A stretch of 64,000 nt of DNA from Mangrovibacillus cuniculi (GCF_015482585.1 NZ_CP049742.1:2635001-2699000), one strand, 5' to 3'. Counted from the first letter of the stretch, positions 17,540 to 26,137 are shown. Numbers and translations are program-made. The notes: generated by a model from the letters alone, not told the origin.

Positions 17540-17768
17540 TCTCCATTGTTCAAAGAAAGCTGCTGCAAGAAAACCAAAAGCCCCCATAATATCCATACTG
17601 CACCTAAGGCAATTTCTTCATAAGAATTTCCTAGATGGTAAGGAAGAAAGAGAAAGAGTTTCTGCTCTCGCTTTAGTGTTGGTAGAAGGGATAGTTTTTC
17701 TTGATGCGCTTGATTTCCATGAGCAGATTGATAATGCATTGGTTGGACTAAAAAGTCTACGTGTATAA
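17540..17768 (+). pseudogene. Possible degraded gene remnant
   Basis: The plus strand ends in an open reading FLDGKEERERVSALALVL followed by VEGIVFLDALDFHEQIDNAL and a TAA at 17766-17768; it looks protein-like but has no start or ribosome binding site. The minus strand here also holds a membrane-like frame that seems to shift at the five-G run opposite 17581-17585. I do not recognise either. The stretch is best read as decayed sequence. Confidence 0.3.
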
Positions 17769-17776
17769 TTAATGAG

Positions 17777-17835
17777 ACTCATTTAAAAGCAGGTTACATC
17801 ACGTATTCAGCAATAAGTTTTACTGGTCACGTACC
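17777..17835 (-). repeat. Dispersed post-terminator element, copy B (degenerate)
   Basis: ACTCATT and AATAAGT arms with one mismatch, the conserved TTACATCACGT core, and TTTACTGGTCACGTACC at the end. The end lies directly beside the terminator U-tract (minus strand). Confidence 0.65.
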
Positions 17836-17840
17836 AAAAA

Positions 17841-17871
17841 AGGCTAAAAAGGGAATTCCTTTTTAGCCACG
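17841..17871 (-). terminator. Terminator of the minus-strand membrane protein gene
   Basis: Minus-strand stem GGCTAAAAAGG / CCTTTTTAGCC around AATT, followed by TTTTTT that runs into element B. Confidence 0.85.
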
Positions 17872-17908
17872 TTACATTAACTATTTCATTTTTTTATATA
17901 ATTTAGTA

Positions 17909-18273
17909 TCAGCTATCCATATATTCTTTTTTATAAGATTTTATTACTAAATAATATGCGAATAGAATAAAAGGACTGCCAAGTAGACCAATCATGCCGG
18001 TTAACATAATAGAAGCTGTTGCGATATCCGTAAAAGAAGAGAGTCCTGTATCAGCCTCTGACCCAAGTAGCCAATATAAAATTAACGCTGAAATCATCGT
18101 TCCTGAAACTATATAAATCCCATAGTGGAAAGATATTAGTTTTAAGAATGGGTATTTAGGTAGGTTAGTGGTTTTTCGAATGCTACTCTTAAATCTCCAA
18201 CTGATAAGAACAAATGCTAAGAGTGAGTATATGACGAAAAAGCTCCAATAAATAAGAAGAGAACTATTACCAA
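17909..18273 (-). pseudogene. Small membrane protein gene, probably frameshifted
   Basis: The downstream frame encodes about 120 residues with three to four hydrophobic segments (SLLIYWSFFVIYSLLAFVLI, FHYGIYIVSGTMISALILYW, IATASIMLTGMIGLLGSPF). It has no standard start codon. A perfect AGGAGG (opposite 18281-18286) is placed for a TTG at 18271-18273, which lies in a different frame that stops at 18217. A one-base shift between 18217 and 18273 would join the two. I do not recognise the family. A start at 18097 would keep only the C-terminal 62 residues. Confidence 0.55.
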
Positions 18274-18293
18274 ATGTAGCCCTCCTTTCTATT

Positions 18294-19160
18294 TTAATAG
18301 TCTAATGCATCTTCATATCCATTCACAAAATAAGTGACATTATCTAGCTCTTCATTTGTTAATTCTCTCTCATATTTATTCTCTAATGCTTTTGTTATCA
18401 TATCTTTTTTACCTTGATATTTTTCAACCAAATCACATAATGTTCTCAACAACGTTATTTCAGTTTTTATCACTTCTTTAGCTACTGGTTGCCAATGAGA
18501 TATAACATATGTCTCCGCATCAAACTCATCTAAATTGTTTAGTAATATTCTAGTTTTCTCTGAAGTGTATCTCCAATTAGGAGCATATAAGTTTGGAGCA
18601 ATAGAATCTGCTAAGAATACTAATTTATCTTCTTTAACATATACAACTAATCCATCAGGTGAATGGTCCCCACCTACTTGTTTTAACACGCATGTCACGC
18701 CACCTAAATCTAGAGTTAACTCGTTCTCAAACGTAATAGTCGGAAGAGATACATGTATGTTTCTATTACCTTTAAACTCTTCTTTAATTGCCTTCGCACA
18801 AAACTCTATCTCTTCTCCTGTTTTTACTCGCTCATCTAAAGAAGTATCATCCCATTTATAATGCACCATTTTTTCCATCTCGTTTTTCGTATCTTCAGTT
18901 GAGATAGACGGAATTTGGAATGCTGGGAGTCCCAATATATGATCCCAGTGCCAATGTGTCAGAACCAACATATCTGGTAGAGATTTACCCGCTTCCTTTA
19001 ACTTCTTCATAAATAACTCTGCATGTGCAACGGAATTGCCTGCATCAATTAGTAACGTATGCTTCTCTCCAGTAATCGTCATAAGGATGGGACGATCCGT
19101 TCGGGCAACAGGTGTTAAATAAGTAATACGATCTGATAGAGTAACTAATTTTTGTTCCAT
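18294..19160 (-). CDS. Metallo-beta-lactamase fold hydrolase
   Basis: A 288-residue MBL-fold protein. The metal motif reads THWHWDH (near 81-87), followed by an aspartate in LVFLADSIAP (near 190) and a histidine in VISHWQP (near 222). The family includes hydrolases of many esters and thioesters; the substrate is unknown. GGAGTG precedes the ATG. The 52-bp array at 19195-19470 lies just upstream, so its promoter must lie in or next to the repeats. Confidence 0.88.
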   Translation of the reverse strand: MEQKLVTLSDRITYLTPVARTDRPILMTITGEKHTLLIDAGNSVAHAELFMKKLKEAGKSLPDMLVLTHWHWDHILGLPAFQIPSISTEDTKNEMEKMVHYKWDDTSLDERVKTGEEIEFCAKAIKEEFKGNRNIHVSLPTITFENELTLDLGGVTCVLKQVGGDHSPDGLVVYVKEDKLVFLADSIAPNLYAPNWRYTSEKTRILLNNLDEFDAETYVISHWQPVAKEVIKTEITLLRTLCDLVEKYQGKKDMITKALENKYERELTNEELDNVTYFVNGYEDALDY

Positions 19161-19194
19161 GATTTCACTCCTGTTTTCTTAAATTGCTTATTTT

Positions 19195-19470
19195 AAGAAG
19201 TTAAAGGTACTCTTATTCTCTTCTAGATCCTAATTTCTTTGTGCTTCGTGAGTTTAAGACCCTCTTATTCTCTCCTAGACTCTAAATTCTTTACGCTTCG
19301 TGAGTTTAAGACCCTCTTATTCTCTCCTAGACTCTAAATTCTTCACGCTTCGTGAGTTTAAGACCCTCTTATTCTCTCCTAGACTCTAAATTCTTCACGC
19401 TTCGTGAGTTTAAGACCCTCTTATTCTCTCCTAGACTCTAAATTCTTTAACCTTCGTGAGTTTAAACCAT
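19195..19470. repeat. 52-bp tandem repeat array, family 1
   Basis: TATTCTC anchors at 19214, 19266, 19318, 19370 and 19422, exactly 52 bp apart, with conserved CGTGAGTTTAAGACCCTCT and a TAGACTCTAAATTCTT variable part. The core is the same as in the array at 1-720. The right edge touches the 3' end of the GrpB gene. Confidence 0.95.
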
Positions 19471-19977
19471 TCTATACCACTCTAATGCCTTTTTCTCTAT
19501 CTCTAAAACCAGATCATTCTTCCCATCTATGTAAGCAGCCATATCATAAGGAAAACGACTAGCTAATGTTTCTTTCAACTGTCCGTACCTTGCCGCCTCA
19601 TCTGGATGAACACGAAGAAAATCTCTGAAAGCTACATGTCGTTCAACGTCTGGACTTCCGTGCTGAAAAACGTGCACATGATGCGTTCGGTTACTCCCGC
19701 CTTTTTGAAAATAACGTCTTCCTTCTATTCCATTTTCTCCTTTTACTTCATACCCTAGCTCCTCCATATCCTTATTAAAAGAGTCGGCAATAGTTATGTT
19801 TTTCACTTCTATTAAAATATCAATTACAGGTTTAGCACTTAGCCCTAGGACTGCAGTGCTGCCGATATGATGTATGTTCAAAGCAACTGATCCAAAGATT
19901 TGCTGAAGACGTTCCCATTCTACTTTAAACATAGATGCCCACTTATCATTATATGGAGTAACCTCTACTTTTCTCAC
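19462..19977 (-). CDS. GrpB family protein (UPF0157)
   Basis: A 171-residue protein of the GrpB/UPF0157 family, distantly related to nucleotidyltransferases. Typical blocks are VTPYNDKWASMF at the start, HHIGSTAVLGLSAKPVIDI (about 36-54) and RTHHVHVFQHGS (about 97-108). Its biochemical role is unsettled. The start is a GTG with AAGGAAC upstream. Its 3' end abuts the 52-bp array. Confidence 0.88.
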   Translation of the reverse strand: MRKVEVTPYNDKWASMFKVEWERLQQIFGSVALNIHHIGSTAVLGLSAKPVIDILIEVKNITIADSFNKDMEELGYEVKGENGIEGRRYFQKGGSNRTHHVHVFQHGSPDVERHVAFRDFLRVHPDEAARYGQLKETLASRFPYDMAAYIDGKNDLVLEIEKKALEWYRMV

Positions 19978-20019
19978 TATTATCTTTGTTCCTTTCTCGC
20001 TAAATATTTAACTAATCCA

Positions 20020-21258
20020 TTACTTACCTTTAATAAGATTTTTTCTTCTATAAATACTTAAAACTAGGCCTATGAGAATCGAATTAATAACGGTTGGCCC
20101 AAACCCATAACTTATAAAAGGTAAGGACATAGAGATGTATGGAACTAATCCTAGCATCATAAGAATATTATAAACAAATTGACTAATTAAAATTGTTACT
20201 ATACCTGCCACTAGTAACTTACCAAATTCATCTTTGATATTTAGAGTTATGAAAGAAAGTCTAACTAGCAGTACGATAATACACAAAAGCAAGAACACCG
20301 AAACTACCCATCCAAAAAAATAAGTAATATTCACAAAAGCCATATCTGTATGCAGTTCCATAAAGTTCTCAGGCATTCTACTATTTCCAAACCATCCTGC
20401 ATTAGCCAGTAAATCCCTCAGATAAGTAGTTATATAGGTATCTCCATTTCTTTGAAAATCTAAAATTGTCTTAAATCTCTCTAGCTCGTAAGTATTAAAC
20501 GACATAGTAAAATATAGAAACATAGATAGTAAGAAAGTTAACATTAGGAATATTTTACTTTTCGTCTTAGTATTACTAATAATTAATAATACTGACCACA
20601 CGATACAAAATAGTACTAAAGGAACAAAATCCATATTTAGTATAAATAAAGAAATAGTGAGCAGGAAAAGCAGGAAAGTATATATATTATTTATTGTTTT
20701 CTTTACAAAATAACTAGCCCAAAATAATATAAATAATGGCATAACTGTTAGAGCATTAATTAAAACTCCGCCTATAAGTAGATAGCCTCTACCGTTTATT
20801 GTTACGTTCGGTAAAAATATTACCCATAGCATAAGAATACAAGCTACTAAAAAAACTAACCATTTCCATTTATATAAAATCCGATAATCGAAAAGTGTTA
20901 TACCTATAACAGTAGCAATCCCGAGAACAGTAATAATAATTCTTTTCGTTAAGAAATCACCAGGTGCATGAATAACAGGAAGTATACCCATTACGATAAT
21001 AACGAAAAAGACTCCAAACAATTTCCAATCAAACAAAGGCCGATAAAGATTTTTGAACTTAATCCCTAGTTCTGAAGCATCCCCCATCTGCTTAATGGCT
21101 AATTTCTCTGCTTCTATTTCCTTTAGACCTTTTTCCGTAAGAGACTGTTTAGTTGAGTTAATATGTTGATCTAACTCTTTACAAACAGCTTCTCTCACTT
21201 CTTTTGACATAATATTTTGTAGCACTTCAGAAAAGAAGTGTTCCTTAAGGTAGCTCAT
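20020..21258 (-). CDS. FtsW/RodA/SpoVE-like (SEDS) membrane protein with N-terminal prefix domain
   Basis: A 412-residue protein. Residues about 1-75 are a soluble, charged three-helix segment (EVREAVCKELDQHINSTKQ) of the kind found before membrane domains in PadR-linked proteins. About ten hydrophobic segments follow. The C-terminal part, LMMLGLVPYISMSLPFISYG with GPTVINSILIGLVLSI, is the end of SEDS proteins. SEDS members polymerise peptidoglycan, but the catalytic loop here is divergent, so activity is uncertain. It is the last gene of a sigma-PadR-SEDS operon. An ATG at 21282 would overlap padR. Confidence 0.8.
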   Translation of the reverse strand: MSYLKEHFFSEVLQNIMSKEVREAVCKELDQHINSTKQSLTEKGLKEIEAEKLAIKQMGDASELGIKFKNLYRPLFDWKLFGVFFVIIVMGILPVIHAPGDFLTKRIIITVLGIATVIGITLFDYRILYKWKWLVFLVACILMLWVIFLPNVTINGRGYLLIGGVLINALTVMPLFILFWASYFVKKTINNIYTFLLFLLTISLFILNMDFVPLVLFCIVWSVLLIISNTKTKSKIFLMLTFLLSMFLYFTMSFNTYELERFKTILDFQRNGDTYITTYLRDLLANAGWFGNSRMPENFMELHTDMAFVNITYFFGWVVSVFLLLCIIVLLVRLSFITLNIKDEFGKLLVAGIVTILISQFVYNILMMLGLVPYISMSLPFISYGFGPTVINSILIGLVLSIYRRKNLIKGK

Positions 21259-21262
21259 CTCT

Positions 21263-21664
21263 TCATCTCTCCCAAATTTCATGAAGTTTGGTTGCTTCTT
21301 TTACTTGTTTACTTTCCAATGCATGTAATTGTTTTCTGCCATTCTTAGTTATTTGATACTCTTTAACATCATCTATCCAACCCGATTGTAAATAACCTTC
21401 TTGCTCTAACTCATGAAGCTTAATAAATAAGGTACCTTCATTATATTCATAATTTTTAATACCTCTGGCACGTAACAATGTTAGTACTTCTGTTCCGCTT
21501 CTAGGTCTCTCTAATAATTGAAATAAAGACAATAGTAGATTTCTTTTAGATGTTACAGCTTTCTTCTCTAAGCGTTGTTTTATTATTTGTTTATCATCAT
21601 TCGAAAAAGTAAGATCTGGCACGTTATGTAAAGAGTTTTTTAGTTTCTTTAATTGTTCTTCCAT
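21263..21664 (-). CDS. PadR-family transcriptional regulator
   Basis: A 133-residue protein with a winged helix of PadR type: ERPRSGTEVLTLLRARGIKN, then YNEGTLFIKLHELEQEGYL and the wing YQITKNGRKQL. About 35 residues precede the domain. Such regulators usually repress a neighbouring membrane protein gene. It sits 2 nt after the ECF sigma gene and 4 nt before the SEDS gene. Confidence 0.9.
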   Translation of the reverse strand: MEEQLKKLKNSLHNVPDLTFSNDDKQIIKQRLEKKAVTSKRNLLLSLFQLLERPRSGTEVLTLLRARGIKNYEYNEGTLFIKLHELEQEGYLQSGWIDDVKEYQITKNGRKQLHALESKQVKEATKLHEIWER

Positions 21665-21666
21665 AT

Positions 21667-22200
21667 CTAATCCTCCAGTCGTTGCCGTAAAAGCTCCTTG
21701 GCTCTTCTTAATCTAGTTTTCACAGTATTAGTGTTGATGTTAAGTAAGGCTGCTATCTCTTTAAGTGTACTTTCTTCAAAGTAAAATAAATATATTACCT
21801 CTCTGTACAACTCTGGTAAATGTAAAACTTCTTTTAGTAACTGTGACTCTTCTTCTAATTTTATTACCTGCTGTTCTGTATTCTCACCCAGTGACAAAGA
21901 CTCTTCTAGATTGTCTTCTGTTGTAATGACATTGCGATAATTCCAGCTCCGCACATAATCTTTGCAATGATTAATGGCTATTCTCCAAAGCCAGGTTTTT
22001 AAAGAAGATTTTTGTTGAAATTGATCTATGCGTTGATATGTCTTGATAAATATTTCTTGCGTTAGATCTTTAGCTATTTCTACATCTTTTACGTACGAGT
22101 AGGCAAGATTTAAAATAGCTTGTCCGTGTTCGTCCATTAAATGATCCAACAAAGCGTCTGGATCATGTTCTATTAAATTAACCAATACTATTTCCTCCAT
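21667..22200 (-). CDS. ECF-type RNA polymerase sigma factor
   Basis: A 177-residue factor with region 2 (about 25-90, VEIAKDLTQEIFIKTYQRI) and region 4 (about 125-172, STLKEIAALLNINTNTVKTR). It starts at an ATG 9 nt from GAGGAG. No membrane anti-sigma gene follows; padR and a SEDS gene do. The sigma factor may therefore be controlled in an unusual way, for example by the membrane protein's soluble prefix domain. Confidence 0.92.
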   Translation of the reverse strand: MEEIVLVNLIEHDPDALLDHLMDEHGQAILNLAYSYVKDVEIAKDLTQEIFIKTYQRIDQFQQKSSLKTWLWRIAINHCKDYVRSWNYRNVITTEDNLEESLSLGENTEQQVIKLEEESQLLKEVLHLPELYREVIYLFYFEESTLKEIAALLNINTNTVKTRLRRAKELLRQRLED

Positions 22201-22393
22201 AGCTATCTGCTCCTCTCTAGTTACTTTGACGATGCTAGATAGAAAAGGTTTGGATTTTTATACTAATAATTTTGCAACTAACTTTAACATAGATATTTGG
22301 CAGATTCTCAAAGCATGGTGTAGACCTTTTCTTAGTAAGTGTACAGAAGAAAATTAACATTAATTAGATTCACTTCTTGGAGTTCATTGTTAA

Positions 22394-22570
22394 TAGAAAA
22401 AATTAAGTCGTACTTAATAAACTTCACCAATTTAAAAAGTTAACTGTAGGTCATGAAACAGATGATAAATTTAGTGGACAGCCTTTTGACAGCGGGAAGT
22501 TGATCTATGTGATGTGTTTTTAGAACAAACTTGGGGGACTCGTGAAATTTGGAAGATGACTAACGTGTAG
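22394..22570 (+). pseudogene. Possible gene remnant with a frameshift
   Basis: Two plus-strand pieces look protein-coding but lie in different frames: HETDDKFSGQPFDSGKLIYV, then VFLEQTWGTREIWKMTNV with TAG at 22568-22570. There is no start or ribosome binding site. The stretch from 22201 to 22638 is otherwise without a gene. A hairpin with a T-run on this strand follows at 22601. Confidence 0.35.
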
Positions 22571-22600
22571 AAATAGGAAGATTTAGTTACAGGGATTTAG

Positions 22601-22645
22601 CCAATAAGAGGACGTTTCTGCAACAGTGCATCGTCCTCTTATTTT
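22601..22645 (+). terminator. Intrinsic terminator reading on the plus strand
   Basis: AATAAGAGGACG pairs with CGTCCTCTTATT, followed by TTTGATT. It overlaps the 3' end of hepT. The plus-strand orientation fits the remnant at 22394-22570. Confidence 0.7.
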
Positions 22646-23064
22646 TGATTAATATCTGAATTTACCTGCAGTGCTTGTTTTACATATAACTTGAAATCTG
22701 ATAAATGTTTTTCTATGATTGCTTGAACAATTTCTAAATTTATATCTTGATAATCATGAACAGCAATATTTCTGAACCCAACCATAGATTTCATCATAAA
22801 TGAAACTTCTTCTGTGATATAATTATTTTTCGCTAAAAACTCAAAAGCGTCACGACTATTTTGGGGGATTCCTAATTTATTCTGCGCAACCATGTGCATA
22901 GCAATATCGATACTTGCTTCACAGGCTCTTTGAATATTTAAAAGAATAGCATCCTGTTTTGTAAAGTTCTCTAAATTCTTAGGGTTATGTTCATATTCTT
23001 CGTTTATTCTTCTTAAACATCGTTCTATTGTACTCGCTTTATTTAAAATCACATCACTCTTCAT
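22639..23064 (-). CDS. hepT: HepT-type HEPN toxin (DUF86)
   Basis: A 141-residue all-alpha HEPN protein. The RX4HXY motif is intact (R98, H103, Y105 in FRNIAVHDY), which marks HepT RNases and substrates of MntA. It overlaps the mntA stop by 11 nt, the conserved order of this type VII toxin-antitoxin system. The antitoxin AMPylates the tyrosine in known cases. Confidence 0.9.
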   Translation of the reverse strand: MKSDVILNKASTIERCLRRINEEYEHNPKNLENFTKQDAILLNIQRACEASIDIAMHMVAQNKLGIPQNSRDAFEFLAKNNYITEEVSFMMKSMVGFRNIAVHDYQDINLEIVQAIIEKHLSDFKLYVKQALQVNSDINQK

Positions 23065-23473
23065 AGATATATCCTCTCTCTAAAGATTCTTTAATAATAA
23101 TATTTCTTTCCTCATTTAACCGAGCATATTTTTTTAGTGCTAACATCTCAAATAACTCTTTTTTATTTTCATCTCCACAATACAGTAACTTTCCTTTCAT
23201 TATGATCTGTACCTGAAATACAGTAGACGCCTGATGTAAATCTACTAAATCAACATCTTTATTCAGCAATGACGCTATCTCTTGTGAAAGGATAAAACGG
23301 TCATAGTTATGTAGCTTTTTTTCACTTAAAAAAGCTACATCGTAGTCACTTTCTTCATGAGTGTATCCGGAGACTTGAGAACCAAAAATATAGATAAGTG
23401 AAGGTGACAACTTCTTCAACAAGGTATCCCTTATGACTTGAAATGCTGCATCTTTCTCCACTTTCATCTTCAT
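23054..23473 (-). CDS. mntA: MntA-type nucleotidyltransferase antitoxin
   Basis: A 139-residue minimal nucleotidyltransferase. The GSX10DXD motif is intact (G31, S32, D43, D45). It is the antitoxin partner of HepT and in characterised pairs adds AMP groups to the toxin's tyrosine. It is first in the two-gene operon. Confidence 0.9.
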   Translation of the reverse strand: MKMKVEKDAAFQVIRDTLLKKLSPSLIYIFGSQVSGYTHEESDYDVAFLSEKKLHNYDRFILSQEIASLLNKDVDLVDLHQASTVFQVQIIMKGKLLYCGDENKKELFEMLALKKYARLNEERNIIIKESLERGYIYEE

Positions 23474-23598
23474 CCTTTCACAACATATAATTTCAATTAA
23501 ATCTTATGTGACTATTATACGTTATTAAGACTATATATATAAGTTTGATTACTCTTTATACCTTAAAGCCCCATGTGGCAATTAATTTAACAAAGAAA

Positions 23599-23646
23599 CA
23601 GATAACAACCTAAAAAGTAATAGTTTAGGTGTTATCTATTTTTTCT
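23599..23646. terminator. Hairpin terminator downstream of the cupin gene
   Basis: GATAACAACCTAAA pairs with TTTAGGTGTTATC, with TATTTTTTC on the plus-strand side and a weaker T-run on the minus side. Confidence 0.6.
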
Positions 23647-23709
23647 GTATACATTTAATTATTAGTACTCTATTGTTAAATCCCTAACTGCTCAAACTTG
23701 TTATTACCA

Positions 23710-24225
23710 TTATTCTTCAGCAGCCATGGCATCAGCTTTGGTTACATGTACGGTTCCTGGTGGATGATTAGGTGGAGCGTAGATAGAATATAGTTTAAGG
23801 GGGACATTCCCGACATTCGTCAGGTTATGCCAATATCCAGCTGGAATATAGATAGCATAATCATCCGCCACTGGTTGTTGAAAGGTAAGATTATTCTTAT
23901 CTTTCCCCATTTGAACAATCCCTTGCCCTTGTTCTATTCGAAGAAATTGATCTAAATCTGGATGTCTTTCTAGTCCTATGTCACCGTAAACCGGGATGCT
24001 CATCAGTGTTGTTTGAAGGTATTGACCAGTCCAGATAGCTGTACGGTACGTGTTGTTTTGCAAGGTTGCTTGGTTGATGTCTAATACAAAAGGCTGTTTT
24101 CCATAATCTTGTGCTCTTGCATATTGGTAATTTTGTGGAATTGTATTGAAATGACTGTAGTTTCTATAGTTCTGGTCCGTGTAATAATGTGGATGGACTT
24201 GATATGGATATTGATTTCGATACAT
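23710..24225 (-). CDS. Cupin-domain protein
   Basis: A 171-residue protein. The first 45 residues are rich in Tyr, Gln, Asn and His. A cupin barrel follows, with ERHPDLDQFLRIEQGQG (first motif) and YIPAGYWHNLTNVG (second motif) holding the metal-binding His and Glu. A Tyr-rich leader of this kind is seen in spore-surface proteins, but that is only a suggestion. It is a single-gene unit. Confidence 0.75.
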   Translation of the reverse strand: MYRNQYPYQVHPHYYTDQNYRNYSHFNTIPQNYQYARAQDYGKQPFVLDINQATLQNNTYRTAIWTGQYLQTTLMSIPVYGDIGLERHPDLDQFLRIEQGQGIVQMGKDKNNLTFQQPVADDYAIYIPAGYWHNLTNVGNVPLKLYSIYAPPNHPPGTVHVTKADAMAAEE

Positions 24226-24330
24226 ATTCTCAATCCTTTCCTTGTCGATATATGTATCGTATGTTGGAGCCTAGGAATGTGGGAATGAAATTCAAAGATA
24301 ATCAGTTGAAGTAACTTATTTACGACTAAA

Positions 24331-24368
24331 AGTAAAAATACTTTACACATAGTAAAAAATACTTTACA
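24331..24368. promoter_or_regulatory. Pair of palindromic boxes upstream of the XRE regulator
   Basis: AGTAAAAATACTTTACA (24331) and AGTAAAAAATACTTTACA (24351) are two copies of an AGTA-Nx-TACT palindrome spaced by 20 bp. They lie just upstream of a Cro-type regulator gene, as expected of an autoregulatory operator. Confidence 0.5.
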
Positions 24369-24405
24369 TTAAAGGGGTAATAACCAGTAATTGGAGGTTT
24401 TTCTT

Positions 24406-24639
24406 TTGGCCCTAATAGAACAAGGAAATCTACAGAATAAGCTAACTGTTTTACGTGCTGAAAAGAAATGGTCACAGAAACATGTAGCAAAATTGCTTGG
24501 AGTTAGTAGACAAACAATCGTTTCTCTAGAAAACAATCGTTATAGTCCATCATTAAAACTTGCTTTTGAAATTGCGCTCTTATTTGAAGTTGATATTAAT
24601 GAGGTTTTTCACTATGAGAAAAAGGAGAATACAAAATGA
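24406..24639 (+). CDS. XRE/Cro-type HTH regulator
   Basis: A 77-residue protein that is almost entirely an HTH_3 domain: WSQKHVAKLLGVSRQTIVSL then NRYSPSLKLAFEIALLF and FEVDINEVFHY. It starts at a TTG 8 nt from GGAGG; an upstream TTG at 24391 overlaps that site. The next gene overlaps by 4 nt. This compact type typically sits with small membrane proteins of DUF2178/DUF3796 style and represses its own operon. Confidence 0.85.
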   Translation: MALIEQGNLQNKLTVLRAEKKWSQKHVAKLLGVSRQTIVSLENNRYSPSLKLAFEIALLFEVDINEVFHYEKKENTK

Positions 24640-24926
24640 TTTTATTATTTATAATTCTTGTTCCTCTATTTCTTTATTATTTCTTTAAAACACTGAAATT
24701 TACTTATAGCTTGGAAGGAAAGGATGAACGAGGTCAGCAAATCCAGAATATCTCCTTTAAATACTCCATCCCTATTCTTCCTATTGGATGGTTATTATTA
24801 GACTCTTATCATAAATATATTTCAGATCTATCGTTAGAATTTTTCCGCGATACTGTTTGGATATTAATTATTTTAATGTTTATTATACAAGGAGCAATAA
24901 TTACAAACTTACGAAAAAAACTATAA
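24636..24926 (+). CDS. Small membrane protein in the XRE operon
   Basis: A 96-residue protein with three hydrophobic segments (1-20, 46-57, 72-90) and a KDERGQQI motif between the first two, reminiscent of DUF2178/DUF3796-like proteins whose DER motif follows the first helix. The start overlaps the XRE gene (ATGA). No function is known. Confidence 0.65.
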   Translation: MILLFIILVPLFLYYFFKTLKFTYSLEGKDERGQQIQNISFKYSIPILPIGWLLLDSYHKYISDLSLEFFRDTVWILIILMFIIQGAIITNLRKKL

Positions 24927-24941
24927 TTCCAGAGGCTCAAA

Positions 24942-25291
24942 GTGAAAAACTGTACTATTGGAATAGGCATATTAATGTGCCTTATAGGAACTTTTTATTA
25001 CTAAATGATAATCTTATAGTGCCAAGTGTAATAATGATTGTAGCTGGTATCTCATCCATCGTTTCAGATTTTGTTTTCCCTCCCAATGAACCTGCTGATG
25101 AAAGAAGCTTTCAGATTAACAGCAGAAGTGGACATACTGCATATTTATGTAGTCTAGTTTCTATCATTTTCACCATTTTGCTTTATCAGTATAATGTTAT
25201 CATTGAACTACTCTATGTTCTTCTTTTTATTTTAGTAATACATATACTTTCTTTCCCAATTGCATTAAGAGTTCATAATAATATTAATTAA
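24942..25291 (+). pseudogene. Small membrane protein gene with a frameshift in a T run
   Basis: A GTG at 24942 behind AGAGG opens a frame (KNCTIGIGILMCLIGTFYY) that stops at once after a five-T run at 24992-24996. One extra T would join it to a frame open to 25291, with LIVPSVIMIVAGISSIVSDF and two more hydrophobic segments. The PADERSFQI motif after the first helix pair matches the KDER motif of the gene before it, so the two are probably related paralogues. Confidence 0.6.
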
Positions 25292-25297
25292 TATTAA

Positions 25298-25330
25298 TAA
25301 AAAAAGGTATAAGATTATGATCTTATACCT
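25298..25330 (-). terminator. Terminator of the phosphotransferase gene
   Basis: Minus-strand stem AGGTATAAGATCA / TGATCTTATACCT type repeat followed by TTTTTTTATT. Confidence 0.8.
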
Positions 25331-25342
25331 CTAAACTGAAAC

Positions 25343-26137
25343 TTACACCCAGTCGCCCCCAAACTCCTGAATGAATGCTATATCCTTCTGATAATGCTCA
25401 TAATGCCCTTCATCCACCATCTTTTGGAACGCCACATCACCCTCACTAGCTTTTCTCTTCATGAAGTGACATAAGGCTTCTAAACGTAAGATAATCATAT
25501 CTAAATAACCTTTCTCTAAACCGTTTAACCCATATGCCTTAAAGAATAACTTGACTCTCTCTTTCTTTTCCGCAGCACCACTTTCTGGATTATATCTTAT
25601 TTCTTCCCCTGTTTCTGTATGATAATGCCTACTCAAAGGTACACATGTATAAAGCGTATACGCAATATCCCATATTCTTGGCCCAGGAGCTGCAAGATCA
25701 AAATCAATAATCCCCACTGGTTGCTCTTTATTAAAAATAATATTGTATATCGCAAAATCATTATGACAAATGACTTCTGTATTATTGGGTGTTAAATCAT
25801 AAGCACTCCAACCCTCTGTTACAGGAAAATCACTTACTGCATCGTGGTATGATTTAAGCATTTTTGCTATGCCTGCCAAAACACTTTCCGACCACATGTA
25901 TGGTTTTAGAGGATAATTACCAGCCTCTCCTTCAATATAAGATAACTGTTCTCTTCCTTGCTTATCTACACCTATAAACCTTGGAGCATGAGAAAACCCT
26001 TTGTTCTCAAGGTGCTTCAACAACAAATGAATTCTAGCACTCTCTGGTTTACTATCACGTAAGACAGTATTTCCGTTTCTATATACGTTCGAGACGTTCC
26101 CGCCTGATAACTTTTCTTCTACAAATTCTTTACTCAT
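25343..26137 (-). CDS. APH/choline-kinase-like phosphotransferase
   Basis: A 264-residue kinase-fold protein of the aminoglycoside phosphotransferase family. The catalytic loop reads VICHNDFAIYNIIF (H-N-D at about 140-142), and the metal-binding aspartate is in VGIIDFDLAAPGPRIWDIAY. The substrate is not known. The start at 26137 follows AGGAGG; an earlier in-frame start at 26329 would add an unrelated N-terminus. Between 26138 and 26531 I see no gene, only a weak inverted repeat near 26290 and a parS site. Confidence 0.85.
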   Translation of the reverse strand: MSKEFVEEKLSGGNVSNVYRNGNTVLRDSKPESARIHLLLKHLENKGFSHAPRFIGVDKQGREQLSYIEGEAGNYPLKPYMWSESVLAGIAKMLKSYHDAVSDFPVTEGWSAYDLTPNNTEVICHNDFAIYNIIFNKEQPVGIIDFDLAAPGPRIWDIAYTLYTCVPLSRHYHTETGEEIRYNPESGAAEKKERVKLFFKAYGLNGLEKGYLDMIILRLEALCHFMKRKASEGDVAFQKMVDEGHYEHYQKDIAFIQEFGGDWV

